Below are positions 8,554-17,239 of a stretch of DNA of 44,150 nucleotides, one piece after another. The translations under genes and the position numbers were made by a program. Below the pieces are notes generated by a model that had not been told where the DNA came from, did not search any database, and saw only the letters and a list, made by a program, of their open reading frames with translations. Numbering within the stretch: position 1 is the first letter of the stretch; each line of letters starts with the position of its first letter. The DNA is from Desulfobacteria bacterium (GTDB taxonomy: Bacteria > Desulfobacterota > Desulfobacteria > Desulfobacterales > C00003060): contig JAQYVR010000088.1 in the NCBI GenBank assembly GCA_030145395.1, forward strand, positions 1-44,150, in the 5' to 3' direction.

Positions 8554-9390
8554 TCAGGCCTCATATCTAACCCCCTCTTCCCCAAGCACGGTCAGGATGG
8601 CAAGGCTGATGGCGTCTTCCTTGGTCATTTGCGTTCCGTGCATCATCTTGAGGGCATACCTGGCCATGTTGATCCCGTCCCGCACGGAATAGACCTCATC
8701 GGCCATGTGGGCCCGCTGGAGAAAGTCGACCATGTAGTTCAGGATGTCTTCATCGGCAAAGGGGAGATTCTCTTTGAGAATCAACAGCTCGTCTTCCCGA
8801 TCAGGAAAATCGATGAAGATCTGGGGCTGCAGCCTGGAATGGATGTATTCAGGAACCTCGTACGTAGAAGCATCTTCATTGATCGTCACGACAAACCTGA
8901 AGTCGGGATCGGCCGGTATGGTCAGGCCGGTGATGATAGACTCCACATATCGACGATCATCTAAGAGCGGCGCCAGAGAGGCCCAGGATTTTTCACTCAT
9001 TCGGTTTCCCTCGTCCAGGATGCACACACCTCCCCGTATCATGGCAGTAACCAAAGAACTGGCGGCATATTTGACCCGACCATCAGCTCCCATCACAGGG
9101 GTAATGATCAGGTCTTCGGGCCGGGTATCCATGGTGGCCTGAAACAGATAGATTTCCCTATTCAATTGCCTGGCAGCACCATACCCGAGGGTCGTCTTGC
9201 CTACTCCGGGCTTTCCTACAAGCCGTGGATTGAAGGGGACATCCTTTTCGTCAATGACCATCCACGCGGCCAGCACCTGCTTGATCAACTCTTTCTGTCC
9301 AACCCATTTCAAGCGAAGTTCAGCAGGGTTGGCCAGCATGATCTCCGTTGAACCAATTGTAATCGTTTCACAAGTTTGAGATTTCGTCAT
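8554..9390 (-). CDS. MoxR-family AAA ATPase
   Basis: An AAA+ ATPase of 278 residues. Walker A is GKPGVGKTT (59-67); Walker B is GGVCILDEGNR with D126 and E127; sensor 1 is VVTINE with N171; an SRLQP arginine-finger region lies near 185. The DEGNR motif and the VVTINE strand are typical of MoxR/CbbQ/NorQ ATPases, which remodel partner proteins and usually work with a VWA-domain protein. The ATG at 9390 has GAGG just upstream; an in-frame TTG at 9417 is less likely. The following gene on the same strand is the TraB-like protein, probably its partner. No VWA gene is in the neighbourhood, which is unusual for the class. Confidence 0.88.
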   Translation of the reverse strand: MTKSQTCETITIGSTEIMLANPAELRLKWVGQKELIKQVLAAWMVIDEKDVPFNPRLVGKPGVGKTTLGYGAARQLNREIYLFQATMDTRPEDLIITPVMGADGRVKYAASSLVTAMIRGGVCILDEGNRMSEKSWASLAPLLDDRRYVESIITGLTIPADPDFRFVVTINEDASTYEVPEYIHSRLQPQIFIDFPDREDELLILKENLPFADEDILNYMVDFLQRAHMADEVYSVRDGINMARYALKMMHGTQMTKEDAISLAILTVLGEEGVRYEA

Positions 9391-9486
9391 GATTGCCTCT
9401 TCTATTGGGAATGCCAATAAGTCTAAATCACCGTCGGTCTGTTGTCAATGATCCCGATAGGCAGGACGTTCCTTCAACAAAAGCCA

Positions 9487-10659
9487 TCAGGCTTCTTCCC
9501 AGGCTCGAAACCCGGAGGTTAACAGCAGGGTAACCGCAACGCCTGTCAGCATCACAACCGTTCCTCCCATGAAGGCAAGGCTCAGTTGAAACGTGTCTGT
9601 AATGATGCCTCCCAGAATGGGGCCTGCAAACATGCCAAGACTGTGTCCCGTGGTCAGAAGCGCCATTACGGAACCCATGGAATCTGTCCGGCGTCCGATA
9701 ATCACTGTCATGGCCATCACGGCCGGCACAGAGATACCTCCGCCCAACCCAAACAGGGTGTTGGCCACAAAGAGTCCCCAAAACCCTTGTGCGTGAATAA
9801 AGGAAAAGACTGCTCCTGCCGTTACAAGGCCACCTACTGCAATTAATGCCCTCTTGTTGAACCGATCCGCCAAAAGCCCCATGGGGGGCTGCAATACACC
9901 GCTTATGAGCACTCCAAGCATAACTAAAACGCCGATAGCCGAACTTGACAGCTTGAATTCCGCGTGGGCAAGCAGGGGCAGAAAGGCCCACACAAGTCCT
10001 ATGCAGGAAGTATAGGCAAAGCGAAAGATGAAAAGCGCACCTATGTATCTGTTTCTCACAAGGATTCTGTAACGGAGGGGAGGCTTGCCCGATGTGAGAA
10101 GCTTTTCATAGGTGCGAGGTGGGAGAAAGATAAGGCAGAGAAGAAAACCGACCAATGACACTACCCCCATACTCAAGAAGGAAGTCTGGATGCCAAAGGT
10201 ATCCTTGACCATACCGCCCACGAGGGGTCCGATACTCAGGCCTGCATAAAGGGAAACATTAAACAGACCCATCATAAAGCCCTCTTTGTGTTTGGGTGTG
10301 ATTTCCCCGACATACGCCTGGGCTACTGGCAAAATCATGGCCGAGGCGATTCCCTGAACAAAGCGAATCGTAATAAAAAGATTCACATCTCTCGACCACA
10401 CGTAGGCGATGGAGACCAGGAAATAGGCGAGAAGCCCGATTGTAAGAAAAGGCTTTCTTCCTTTGAGGTCGGAGAGGCGGCCAAAGAAAGGTAGAAAGAG
10501 AGTCCTGGAAAGCGAAAAGGCACCAAAAATAAAGCCTATGTACAGGCCTGATGCACCCAGTTCATAGGCGTATACAGGAAGCAACGGAACAACGAGGCCC
10601 ACCCCAAGCGTGACCGCAAAAACAGCAAGAAATAGGGTGCTGAATACTTTCCTATTCAT
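9487..10659 (-). CDS. Major facilitator superfamily exporter (DHA1-like)
   Basis: An integral membrane protein of 390 residues with about 12 hydrophobic segments in two halves. The motif-A-like loop between helices 2 and 3 reads GRLSDLKGRKP (about 60-70), and a second copy, GLLADRFNKR, lies in the second half. The motif in helix 5 (LFNVSLYAGLSIGPLVGG) resembles motif C of drug/H+ antiporters (DHA1, TetA-like). The substrate cannot be read from sequence. The ATG at 10659 has TAGGAG five bases upstream. It sits alone, with 100 bases to the MoxR gene and a long gap upstream, so it is probably its own transcription unit. Confidence 0.87.
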   Translation of the reverse strand: MNRKVFSTLFLAVFAVTLGVGLVVPLLPVYAYELGASGLYIGFIFGAFSLSRTLFLPFFGRLSDLKGRKPFLTIGLLAYFLVSIAYVWSRDVNLFITIRFVQGIASAMILPVAQAYVGEITPKHKEGFMMGLFNVSLYAGLSIGPLVGGMVKDTFGIQTSFLSMGVVSLVGFLLCLIFLPPRTYEKLLTSGKPPLRYRILVRNRYIGALFIFRFAYTSCIGLVWAFLPLLAHAEFKLSSSAIGVLVMLGVLISGVLQPPMGLLADRFNKRALIAVGGLVTAGAVFSFIHAQGFWGLFVANTLFGLGGGISVPAVMAMTVIIGRRTDSMGSVMALLTTGHSLGMFAGPILGGIITDTFQLSLAFMGGTVVMLTGVAVTLLLTSGFRAWEEA

Positions 10660-11447
10660 AATCTCCTAACTGTCCTAATTAAGCGATACTCAATTTTCCC
10701 AAGCACGGGGTAACAACATAGCATACATCTGAAATCTCCCAAACTGGTATGCTCTTGTTTTGGATTGACGTCCCATTATCAGCTTGCTATGTTCCGCCTC
10801 AACTTCACCCTTTAGTTGCATAAACAACATGGCACAAGATTGTAAAAACCAACAATAGCCTTTCTCCGCGAGATTCTTGAACGATTTTGTGGAATTCACT
10901 GCGGGTGATATCCAGAAAAATAGAAAAACGGCCATGTTGTTTACCCTCCCCGCTTTTAGCGGGATGATACTGCATCTCCCCGGTGGGCGGGATCTGACGA
11001 CCTGCGCTTGCCCGCCTCTGGCGGGTTGCCAAGGGTTCGGCGTAACTTGCTACAGCCTTACCCTTGGACGCCTTGGATCTACAGCACCCTCGGCTTTTGC
11101 AACGTTAGGGTTCAGATGCTATGGAAAGTTACGGGCAGGCAGGGTGATTAAGAAAAGCATAGAAACGCAAAGCAATATCTTTTTACTGCATTGGGTGAGT
11201 AGTAATTGAAGCTGTGGCCAAATATCTCTTTTGAAGATATTGTTCTTTCCTCTCCGTCTTGAATGCCACAGCCAGAGTGCTGAAGTTTTTCACTCCAATA
11301 GGTTTGGGACGTAAGGCAAGCAGGGTGTTGAGGCAGAATGCATAGCTTGATACGGTGTTGCCTTTTGAGAAAGACGCAAACGGTGAGAGCGGTCGACATT
11401 CAGGAAACAGACACCAACCTTGAACATAGGTGACGGCAGCCACTTAA
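10660..11447. other. Gene-free 788-base gap with palindromes
   Basis: No supported gene was found. Short open frames on the minus strand give no recognisable protein. Two perfect short hairpins are visible: CCCGC/GCGGG at 10949-10963 and CCCGCC/GGCGGG at 11011-11025; the second stem core (CCGCC/GGCGG) recurs at about 41527-41539. The rest may be decayed sequence. Confidence 0.5.
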
Positions 11448-11990
11448 ATGAATAGCCATAGCCCTCTGCCAAGACATGATGATGGAGATTGTCCGGAATG
11501 GCCTAATCCCAGGCGGGATTCCGTAAAGAAGTTTGCCCGGTACTTCTATCATCGCTTCATCCGGCTTCATGGGAGCCCTGAGGAGGTTGCCTGGGGAGCG
11601 GCAATAGGCTTTTTTGTGGCCATGACGCCTACCATGGGCATCCAGACGTATCTGGCAGTGCCTATCGCTGCCGTTTTCAGGATCAGCAAGGTGGCAGCGG
11701 CTTTAACCGTGTGGCTCACCAATCCGGTCACGGCACCTATTATCTACGGATTCAACTATATGGCCGGAGCCAAGCTGCTCGGTTATCCACTGAATGCCCC
11801 GTTCTTTTCAAACCCCTCGTGGCAGTCATTATGGTGTTCCGGGAAGAACGTTTTCTTAGCCTTAATGGTAGGTGGGACCCTGACCGGCATGGTGGTGGGC
11901 ACGGCAGGCTATTTCTTGACCTTGGCGATGGTCAGGACCGGTCGAGAAAAAGCTCGTCAACTAAAACTTCTACGAAAGCAAAAGAAATGA
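11448..11990 (+). CDS. DUF2062 membrane protein
   Basis: The 180-residue protein has the DUF2062 hallmark: GSPEEVAWGAAIGFFVAM followed by TPTMGIQTYLAVPIAA, then LTNPVTAPIIYGFNYMAG and a third/fourth helix near 135-160. The tail is strongly basic (REKARQLKLLRKQKK). DUF2062 proteins are inner-membrane proteins of unknown function, sometimes fused to glycosyltransferases. The N-terminal 25 residues are hydrophilic and less typical; ATG at 11448 has only a weak ribosome site and no better in-frame start was found. It converges with the PilZ gene 15 bases away. Confidence 0.85.
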   Translation: MNSHSPLPRHDDGDCPEWPNPRRDSVKKFARYFYHRFIRLHGSPEEVAWGAAIGFFVAMTPTMGIQTYLAVPIAAVFRISKVAAALTVWLTNPVTAPIIYGFNYMAGAKLLGYPLNAPFFSNPSWQSLWCSGKNVFLALMVGGTLTGMVVGTAGYFLTLAMVRTGREKARQLKLLRKQKK

Positions 11991-12005
11991 TACCCAATTG
12001 AGGCC

Positions 12006-12317
12006 CTAATCCAAGGCTTCTGCTTCGTCGTCTTTGACTAATTCCCCTGTTTTGCAAAATATGCCGATTTTGTAAGTTACCCCTGCTGGCCCGAGTTCAG
12101 CCACTGCCCACTTTACTTCTCCAGAAACCCTTTTCGGTTCTTTCATAAGGAGCAAAACCTCAATCTTGGTTTCCGGCTCAATAAAATCAGAAGATTGGAT
12201 CCTAAGCCCACTTTTACTGATTTCAACAGCTTTGACATTGATTGTGGTGGCACCATACTTTACCTCCGCACTGGCATCGATCTTATACCTTTCTTCTGTC
12301 CTTTTTTCTTTTCCCAT
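12006..12317 (-). CDS. PilZ-domain protein
   Basis: A single-domain protein of 103 residues. The c-di-GMP-binding arginine motif is reduced (KRTEERYKIDA, near residue 5-12), and the second motif is EISKSGLRIQS (about 48-58), corresponding to D/NxSxxG with E in the first place. Beta strands with alternating hydrophobics follow. PilZ proteins bind c-di-GMP and regulate motility, secretion or polysaccharide synthesis. ATG 12317 has GAGGGG about ten bases upstream. It may be a monocistronic receptor; a c-di-GMP riboswitch and a second PilZ gene occur elsewhere in this window. Confidence 0.78.
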   Translation of the reverse strand: MGKEKRTEERYKIDASAEVKYGATTINVKAVEISKSGLRIQSSDFIEPETKIEVLLLMKEPKRVSGEVKWAVAELGPAGVTYKIGIFCKTGELVKDDEAEALD

Positions 12318-12410
12318 AAATCAGATCCCCTCAAGAGCCGGTTTCAATAGCCTTTGGTGAATCAACTTTGATCCCGCCAAGGCCGGGACTTGAAGCTCTT
12401 GGTGCGGACG

Positions 12411-13697
12411 TTATTGCTTTTCCCAGCGCAAAAGTTCGGTTACCTTACTGAGGGTGCTTCCTTCTTTGATTTCTTCACGGATTCGGTTTTCTTTTTCCAA
12501 CACGTCCATGCCGCGGTTGGCATATTCAGTCGCCACGGATTTTGGCAAGACCACCACCCCGTCGTCGTCTCCGAGGATCCAATCGCCGTTTTCGACTCTC
12601 TGGTTGCCCACTTTCACGGGCACGCCGATCTCTCCAAAGCCCTTCGGCTCACCGGCGTTTGGCATAATCAGGCGTGAAAATGCGGGAAACTTCAGCTGGG
12701 CAATGTCGTACGTGTCTCGGATTGCTCCGTCTACGACGATTCCCGCTACCCCTTTCTGCAACGCAGAATGGGTGGCCAGCTCACCCCAGAGTGCAGGGCC
12801 AACCCCGCCTGCATCAACCACGATTACATCCCCCTTTTCGCAAATATCAATAGCCTCAACAGGTTTTGCCCAGTCCCCTGGATAGGTCCTGACCGTCACG
12901 GCCCGGCCCACCATTCTAATCCCTTGAAACAAGGGGCGTATACCCTCCAAAACGGCACCCCTGTGTAGGGCATCTGAAAGATTTGCTGCGGAAACCTGCT
13001 CAAGGATCTCTCGGATTTCTTCCTCGGTGCCCCTCCTAAAGAGTTTGGTAGGGATGGAGACTCTTTCCTCCATGGCCTTCTTGATGTTGCTCGCTGCTTC
13101 AGCGGGATCAATGGCCTTGGTAATCGCTCCGCCCACGATGACGATGGATGCCCCGGCCTCAAGTGCACGGGTCGCTGTCTCAGAGTTGACGCCCCCAGCC
13201 ACCCCGACCGGCAGGGAAACAGCCTCTGCCAGCCTGCGCAGGGTCTCAAAGGGGTCCTTTCCCTCCATTTGTTCGTCTATGGCACAATGAACTGTGATGT
13301 AATCGGCCCCAAAATCCTCAATCTGTTTGCCCCGAGACACAGGGTCATTGACAGCGATCAGGTCGACGACGATCTTGGCCCCATAGTTCTTCCCGGCCTG
13401 TATGCACTCGCGAATGGTGGCGTCACTGGCAGCGCCAAGTACGTCCACTATGTCGGCACCTGCCTTGGCAGCAGTCTCAACCTCGACGCGCCCTGCGTCC
13501 ATAATCTTCATGTCGGCAACGAGGGTCACCCGGGGAAATAGACGCCTCAGTTCCCGCAACGCCTGGACGCCCTCGCTCTTGATCAAGGGGGTGCCGACCT
13601 CAAGCCAATCCACACCGCCGGCTACCCCGGCTTGGGCGCTCTTAACGGCCCGCTTTAGATCGACAAAATCAAGGGCCAGTTGTAAGACAGGCTTCAT
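12411..13697 (-). CDS. 3-hexulose-6-phosphate synthase / RraA-like fusion
   Basis: Two domains make 428 residues. Residues 1-210 are a TIM-barrel HPS of the OMP-decarboxylase superfamily: QLALDFVDL at the start, DMKIMDAG near 62, VDLIAVNDP near 110 and GVAGGVN near 165. HPS condenses formaldehyde with ribulose 5-phosphate, or runs in reverse to supply pentose phosphate. Residues about 225-425 are an RraA/demethylmenaquinone-methyltransferase-like fold with GDVIVVDAGG, GVAGIVVDGAIRD and GDWILGDDDGVVV. Such fusions are known in archaea and some bacteria; the RraA part's role is unclear and may be an aldolase. ATG 13697 has GAGG eight bases upstream. The isomerase hxlB lies upstream on the same strand, 215 bases away. 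Confidence 0.93.
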   Translation of the reverse strand: MKPVLQLALDFVDLKRAVKSAQAGVAGGVDWLEVGTPLIKSEGVQALRELRRLFPRVTLVADMKIMDAGRVEVETAAKAGADIVDVLGAASDATIRECIQAGKNYGAKIVVDLIAVNDPVSRGKQIEDFGADYITVHCAIDEQMEGKDPFETLRRLAEAVSLPVGVAGGVNSETATRALEAGASIVIVGGAITKAIDPAEAASNIKKAMEERVSIPTKLFRRGTEEEIREILEQVSAANLSDALHRGAVLEGIRPLFQGIRMVGRAVTVRTYPGDWAKPVEAIDICEKGDVIVVDAGGVGPALWGELATHSALQKGVAGIVVDGAIRDTYDIAQLKFPAFSRLIMPNAGEPKGFGEIGVPVKVGNQRVENGDWILGDDDGVVVLPKSVATEYANRGMDVLEKENRIREEIKEGSTLSKVTELLRWEKQ

Positions 13698-13777
13698 GCG
13701 AATGTCCTCAGCATCAAATGAACTCTCATGAAATGGAACCCATCACAGCTACCGTATTCATCTTGGTGGTGTCCAAA

Positions 13778-13848
13778 CGGCGTAAGGCATAAGGCGTAAG
13801 GCCCAAGGCAGGATATTCATTTCCGTATGCCTTATGCCTTGCGCCGGC
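13778..13848. repeat. GCATAAGGC inverted repeat between hxlB and HPS-RraA
   Basis: GGCGTAAGGCATAAGGC on the left is matched by GCCTTATGCCTTGCGCC on the right, a near-perfect 17-bp stem around a loop of about 33 bases. A related half (GGCGCAAGGCTTATGGC) occurs at about 8517-8534, downstream of the MoxR gene. It could be a repetitive extragenic palindrome or mRNA-stabilising structure. Confidence 0.65.
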
Positions 13849-13912
13849 TATTATCAACCCGTCGTGCGATCGCTCCGGTACTCCGGCTGAAGAGAAACTC
13901 GCGAACTGAAGG

Positions 13913-14470
13913 CTATTCCAGATTCGTATGCCGGTCCAATATGGTTTGAGGATCACTCCCTTGCTTCTGGTATAATGCCAGGACAATTGCCTCGAGTAAT
14001 ACAAAAGCCGCCTGTTCAAACAAAGAACCCGGCGGTTGGACGGAGTTATACTGGCCGGAAGGTTCCAGCCTCGACCCTGCTGGAAGGGAGATGCTATGGT
14101 CGAGGGCCTTTCCGATCGGGGAACTCTCAACCCCTATGATACCGAAAGTCGTTGCTCCATGCTCCTGGGCTGTTCTGATCCACTCTTGTGTCAACGTGGT
14201 TTGCCCGGAACCGGAAAGCACCATGAGCAAGTCCCCTTTACTAATCCGTGGGCTTATGGTTTCTCCCACAAAGAACGCCGAATATCCCAATTGCATCAAA
14301 CGCATGCAAAAACAGCGAAGAATGTATCCGGACCTCCCATGAGCAGCGCAAAAGATGGTTCCCGCTTTGTCGAACTCTTCAATGAGATGGTCAACACTCT
14401 CCCTCGATACCCCTGCAAGGACTCTTTGCTTTTCGTCCTGAATGACATCAACAAGGGCTTGATGATTCAT
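13913..14470 (-). CDS. hxlB: 6-phospho-3-hexuloisomerase
   Basis: A SIS-domain sugar isomerase of 185 residues. Motifs: FCAAHGRSGYILRCFCMRL (phosphosugar binding), FVGETISPRISKGDLLMVLS, SGSGQT, and a C-terminus QPPGSLFEQAAF ending HTNLE, as in HxlB proteins. It converts 3-hexulose 6-phosphate to fructose 6-phosphate, the step after HPS. Starting at ATG 14470 (AGGA seven bases upstream) gives the N-terminus and length expected from Bacillus HxlB; the ATG at 14518 in frame would add 16 residues without family support. It is transcribed towards HPS-RraA, so the two form a ribulose-monophosphate module for formaldehyde fixation or pentose supply. Confidence 0.92.
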   Translation of the reverse strand: MNHQALVDVIQDEKQRVLAGVSRESVDHLIEEFDKAGTIFCAAHGRSGYILRCFCMRLMQLGYSAFFVGETISPRISKGDLLMVLSGSGQTTLTQEWIRTAQEHGATTFGIIGVESSPIGKALDHSISLPAGSRLEPSGQYNSVQPPGSLFEQAAFVLLEAIVLALYQKQGSDPQTILDRHTNLE

Positions 14471-14534
14471 TTGATTATCCTGTGTGAGTTCACAAATCTC
14501 TCTCTCTGCCCATGGCATATGAGAACCCTATACT

Positions 14535-14561
14535 CTTATAGTAAAAAGGACAGAGAGTCAA
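14535..14561 (-). promoter_or_regulatory. Possible sigma-70 promoter of hxlB
   Basis: On the minus strand TTGACT (14556-14561) is followed by TATAAG (14535-14540). The 15-base spacer is two short of ideal. It would start transcription near 14528, about 58 bases before the preferred hxlB start. Confidence 0.4.
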
Positions 14562-15039
14562 TTCTGAAGAGTTCCCCTGATCCACCATCAAGGCATCATC
14601 TGCGGCGTTGCCTTCGATCGCTCCTCCTTGCGGAGTATTGCTCATACGAATCAGTCGTCGCTCCTCGGCGCCTTGCATCTAATACCTTGTTGGTGACCAG
14701 GAGTGTCACGAAACCGCCTGATATCATTATCACTACGCAAATTAGACGGTGGATTTGGGGTTCCTCAGTTTCGTGGGAGGTGCAGAATGAAAGCTGTTCC
14801 CTTTTTCAACTCGCTTTTGCATTCTATGGACCCGTGATGAGCCTCAATAATCGTCTTAACTATGGACAACCCCAGACCGGTACCTTTTTGCTCCGCCCCC
14901 ATCCCACTTTTGTTGTCCTTTACAGCTCCATGTTATAAGTGACAAAAACTGCCTAAATGATCCCTGATAATATCTGTAGTCTATTGATGATTTATGTGAT
15001 AAACTAACGAATTACAGTGATTTAAATGAGGGGAGAAAA
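14562..15039. other. Gap between hxlB and citrate synthase
   Basis: Apart from the kinase relic at 14765-14930 there is no gene. The AT-rich 100 bases before 15040 probably contain the citrate synthase promoter; no confident boxes could be chosen. Confidence 0.4.
14765..14930 (-). pseudogene. Relic of a histidine-kinase ATPase domain
   Basis: Reading the minus strand upstream from TGA 14765-14767 gives [13 protein letters not shown], then [19 protein letters not shown] and a tail [18 protein letters not shown]. These are the G1 (DNxSGM) and G2 (GTGLGLSIV) boxes and C-terminal strands of a HATPase_c domain, but the F box between G1 and G2 is deleted and nothing upstream encodes the HisKA half. 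It has no start codon or ribosome site. It is a decayed gene end left between hxlB and citrate synthase. Confidence 0.78.
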
Positions 15040-16329
15040 ATGGAACAGATTGCCAAACTTGTCGTTGATGGAAAAACCTTCGAACTACCCATTATCACCG
15101 GCTCTGAAGGTGAAAGGGCCGTTGATATTTCAAGGTTACGCCAGGAGACCGGCCTGGTCACATTGGATCCCGGCTTTGTGAATACAGCGAACTGCCAGAG
15201 CTGTATTACCTTTGTGGATGGAGAGAAGGGTATTTTGCGGTACAGGGGCATTCCGGTGGAGCAGCTTGCAGAGCATTCCCGGTTTGTGGAGACGGCTTAC
15301 CTGTTGATAAACGGTGAGTTGCCCACCCATGAGCAGCTGAACCGTTTCTCGGTGCTGTTGAATGACCATTCCCTTGTCCATGAGGACATGCGGGCTTTTT
15401 TTGAGAACTTTCCGAGATGGGCACACCCGATGGGGATTCTGTCATCCATGGTCAATGCCCTACGGGCCTTCTATCCCGAGATTCCTGAGAGATCAGAGGA
15501 AGAGGAGATAAACATCACCGTCACGAGACTTCTGTCCAAGTTGAGGACCATGGCCGCCCTGTCTTATAAGATTCTTCGGGGCCATAAGGTCATCTATCCG
15601 AGGCAGGAGCTCCCTTACGCGGCAAACTTCTTGAACATGATGTTCGATTCGCCTGTTCGGAGCTATGAGATCGACGAGGACGTTGTAAAGGCTCTTAACG
15701 TTTTCTGGATCCTGCACGCCGACCACGAACAGAACTGTTCGACTGCGGCTGTCCGCTTGGTGGGAAGTGCAAAGGTCAATCTTTACGCGGCCATTTCAGC
15801 CGGCATATCTGCCCTTTGGGGTCCTTTGCACGGCGGTGCCAATCAGGCGGTTGTAGAAATGCTCCGCGAGATACATGAAAGTGGCAGTGACCCGAACCCC
15901 TTCCTGGCTCGAGCCAGAGACAAGAATGACCCCTTTCGGCTGGCGGGCTTCGGCCATCGTGTCTACAAAGCCTACGACCCAAGGGGCCGGATCATGAAGG
16001 GTGTGTGCGACAAGGTTTTGGGGAAAGTGACGCGGGAGGACCCTCTCTTGGACATTGCTAAGAGATTGGAAGAGGTCGCTTTGAAGGATCCATACTTCAT
16101 TGATCACAATCTCTATCCTAACATAGATTTCTATAGCGGTATTTTGCTTCGGGCTATCCGTATTCCTACGAACATGTTCACGGTCATGTTTGCCATCGGG
16201 CGCTTGCCCGGATGGATCAGCCAATGGAAGGAGAGTATGGAGACTCCGCACTGGAAAATGCAGCGTCCGCGACAGATCTATACTGGGCCGGAAGAGAAAG
16301 ATTATGTGCCCATAGAAAAGCGAGGTTGA
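15040..16329 (+). CDS. gltA: Citrate synthase
   Basis: The 429-residue protein is a type II (bacterial hexameric-type) citrate synthase, catalysing oxaloacetate plus acetyl-CoA to citrate. It starts with the N-terminal beta domain (LVVDGKTFELPIITGSEG) and continues with ILRYRGIPVEQL. The catalytic sites are visible: GPLHGGANQAV near 261 (first His), FGHRVYKAYDPR near 304 (second His and Arg), and NIDFYSG near 363 (Asp). RQIYTGPEEKDYVP closes the protein as usual. ATG 15040 has GAGGGGAG seven bases upstream. A strong stem-loop follows the stop codon, so it is probably monocistronic. Confidence 0.97.
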   Translation: MEQIAKLVVDGKTFELPIITGSEGERAVDISRLRQETGLVTLDPGFVNTANCQSCITFVDGEKGILRYRGIPVEQLAEHSRFVETAYLLINGELPTHEQLNRFSVLLNDHSLVHEDMRAFFENFPRWAHPMGILSSMVNALRAFYPEIPERSEEEEINITVTRLLSKLRTMAALSYKILRGHKVIYPRQELPYAANFLNMMFDSPVRSYEIDEDVVKALNVFWILHADHEQNCSTAAVRLVGSAKVNLYAAISAGISALWGPLHGGANQAVVEMLREIHESGSDPNPFLARARDKNDPFRLAGFGHRVYKAYDPRGRIMKGVCDKVLGKVTREDPLLDIAKRLEEVALKDPYFIDHNLYPNIDFYSGILLRAIRIPTNMFTVMFAIGRLPGWISQWKESMETPHWKMQRPRQIYTGPEEKDYVPIEKRG

Positions 16330-16333
16330 TCCC

Positions 16334-16368
16334 TTTCGTTTGCTCCGATAAGGTCGGAGCAAACGAAA
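16334..16368 (+). terminator. Stem-loop after citrate synthase
   Basis: A perfect 15-bp inverted repeat (TTTCGTTTGCTCCGA / TCGGAGCAAACGAAA) with loop TAAGG begins six bases after the gltA stop. No T-tract follows on the plus strand, so it may be a weak terminator or a 3'-end stabiliser. Confidence 0.7.
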
Positions 16369-16846
16369 ACACCATATCTTCGTCTTCTCTCCGTTTCTGC
16401 AGTACCATATCCATGTGAGAAATACACAATATCATGACAACGAAATGATGCCGATTACTTTCACGTTCAACTCCACTCCTGGGTCGAGATCTCCTTCTGA
16501 TATTGTAAGTGTTACCTGACTTAGGATAATGGGAAGTTATCTTGAAAAATCATCTGCTCCAAATATTCAAAGGTTTGGCAAGTTATCTGTACTTTTTGAG
16601 GGCTTCCACTTCCTTTAGATAGCCTCAATTCTTACAGATGGCGGCTTCCGCACCCTTCCTTGACAAAAGTGACGATCTCCATTAGAAGTGAACATACAAC
16701 CTGTTGTTTTTCAGAAGAAAGATGTGCTCAAGTGTTTGATATAAGATTGTAGGTCCAAGTTCATATGTTGAAGTGGTTAGCTTGAAGTGTGATCCCAACC
16801 AAGGGCGAAATTCTTTTGTAATAGCCTAAGCATACGGAGGCATACA
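16369..16846. other. Intergenic gap, nothing recognised
   Basis: About 480 bases of AT-rich sequence carry no supported gene. The last 60 bases lead into the small gene at 16847 and should hold its promoter. Confidence 0.4.
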
Positions 16847-17239
16847 ATGAACGGAGTTGATCAAGATCAAAAAGTAGATTTTTCAGTTGACAAAAATAAT
16901 TTGTACCGTCAAGAAGTTATTACTGATTTCAAGGTTGCCTCTATTATGAAATTTATACCTATAAAACCCGATGGCACGGAAGATAACAGCCGAACAGCAA
17001 TATTTCTGGGACAGGGCCAAGTGATGCTTCCTCAAGGAGTGACACCCATTCAAGTTCGGTTAGAGGCAGATAATCTTGAGGAGGCAATGGGTGCATTTCC
17101 GGAAGCTATGAATCAGGCTAGGGATCAGGCTAGGGATCAGGCTAGGTCTCAGATGGCTCAGATGGCTGAAACGGCTCTTCAAAGGGAGCAGTCGGAGCCG
17201 ACGCAACAAAGAAATGACTCGAAAATTATTAAACCGTAG
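16847..17239 (+). CDS. Uncharacterised small cytoplasmic protein
   Basis: A 130-residue hydrophilic protein that I do not recognise. The N-terminal 90 residues look like a compact beta-rich domain (DKNNLYRQEVITDFKVASIM, TAIFLGQGQVMLPQGVTPIQ, LEADNLEEAMGAFPEAMN). The C-terminal 40 residues are a charged helix with a short tandem repeat (ARDQARDQARSQMAQMAE), encoded by two copies of a 12-base unit at about 17117-17140. No signal peptide or membrane segment is present. ATG 16847 has CGGAGG seven bases upstream, which supports it as a real gene. It is isolated, with long gaps on both sides. Confidence 0.75.
   Translation: MNGVDQDQKVDFSVDKNNLYRQEVITDFKVASIMKFIPIKPDGTEDNSRTAIFLGQGQVMLPQGVTPIQVRLEADNLEEAMGAFPEAMNQARDQARDQARSQMAQMAETALQREQSEPTQQRNDSKIIKP

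Noticed and set aside
8455-8964. Plus-strand frame of 169 codons opposite the MoxR gene
   Set aside because: It runs antisense to a clear AAA ATPase and shows no domain.
10690-11443. Minus-strand frames of 81-86 codons in the MFS-DUF2062 gap
   Set aside because: There is no ribosome site and no recognisable sequence; palindromes explain part of the region.
14036-14938. Plus-strand frame of 300 codons across hxlB and the kinase relic
   Set aside because: It is antisense to hxlB and to the HATPase relic, and has no ribosome site or recognisable domain.
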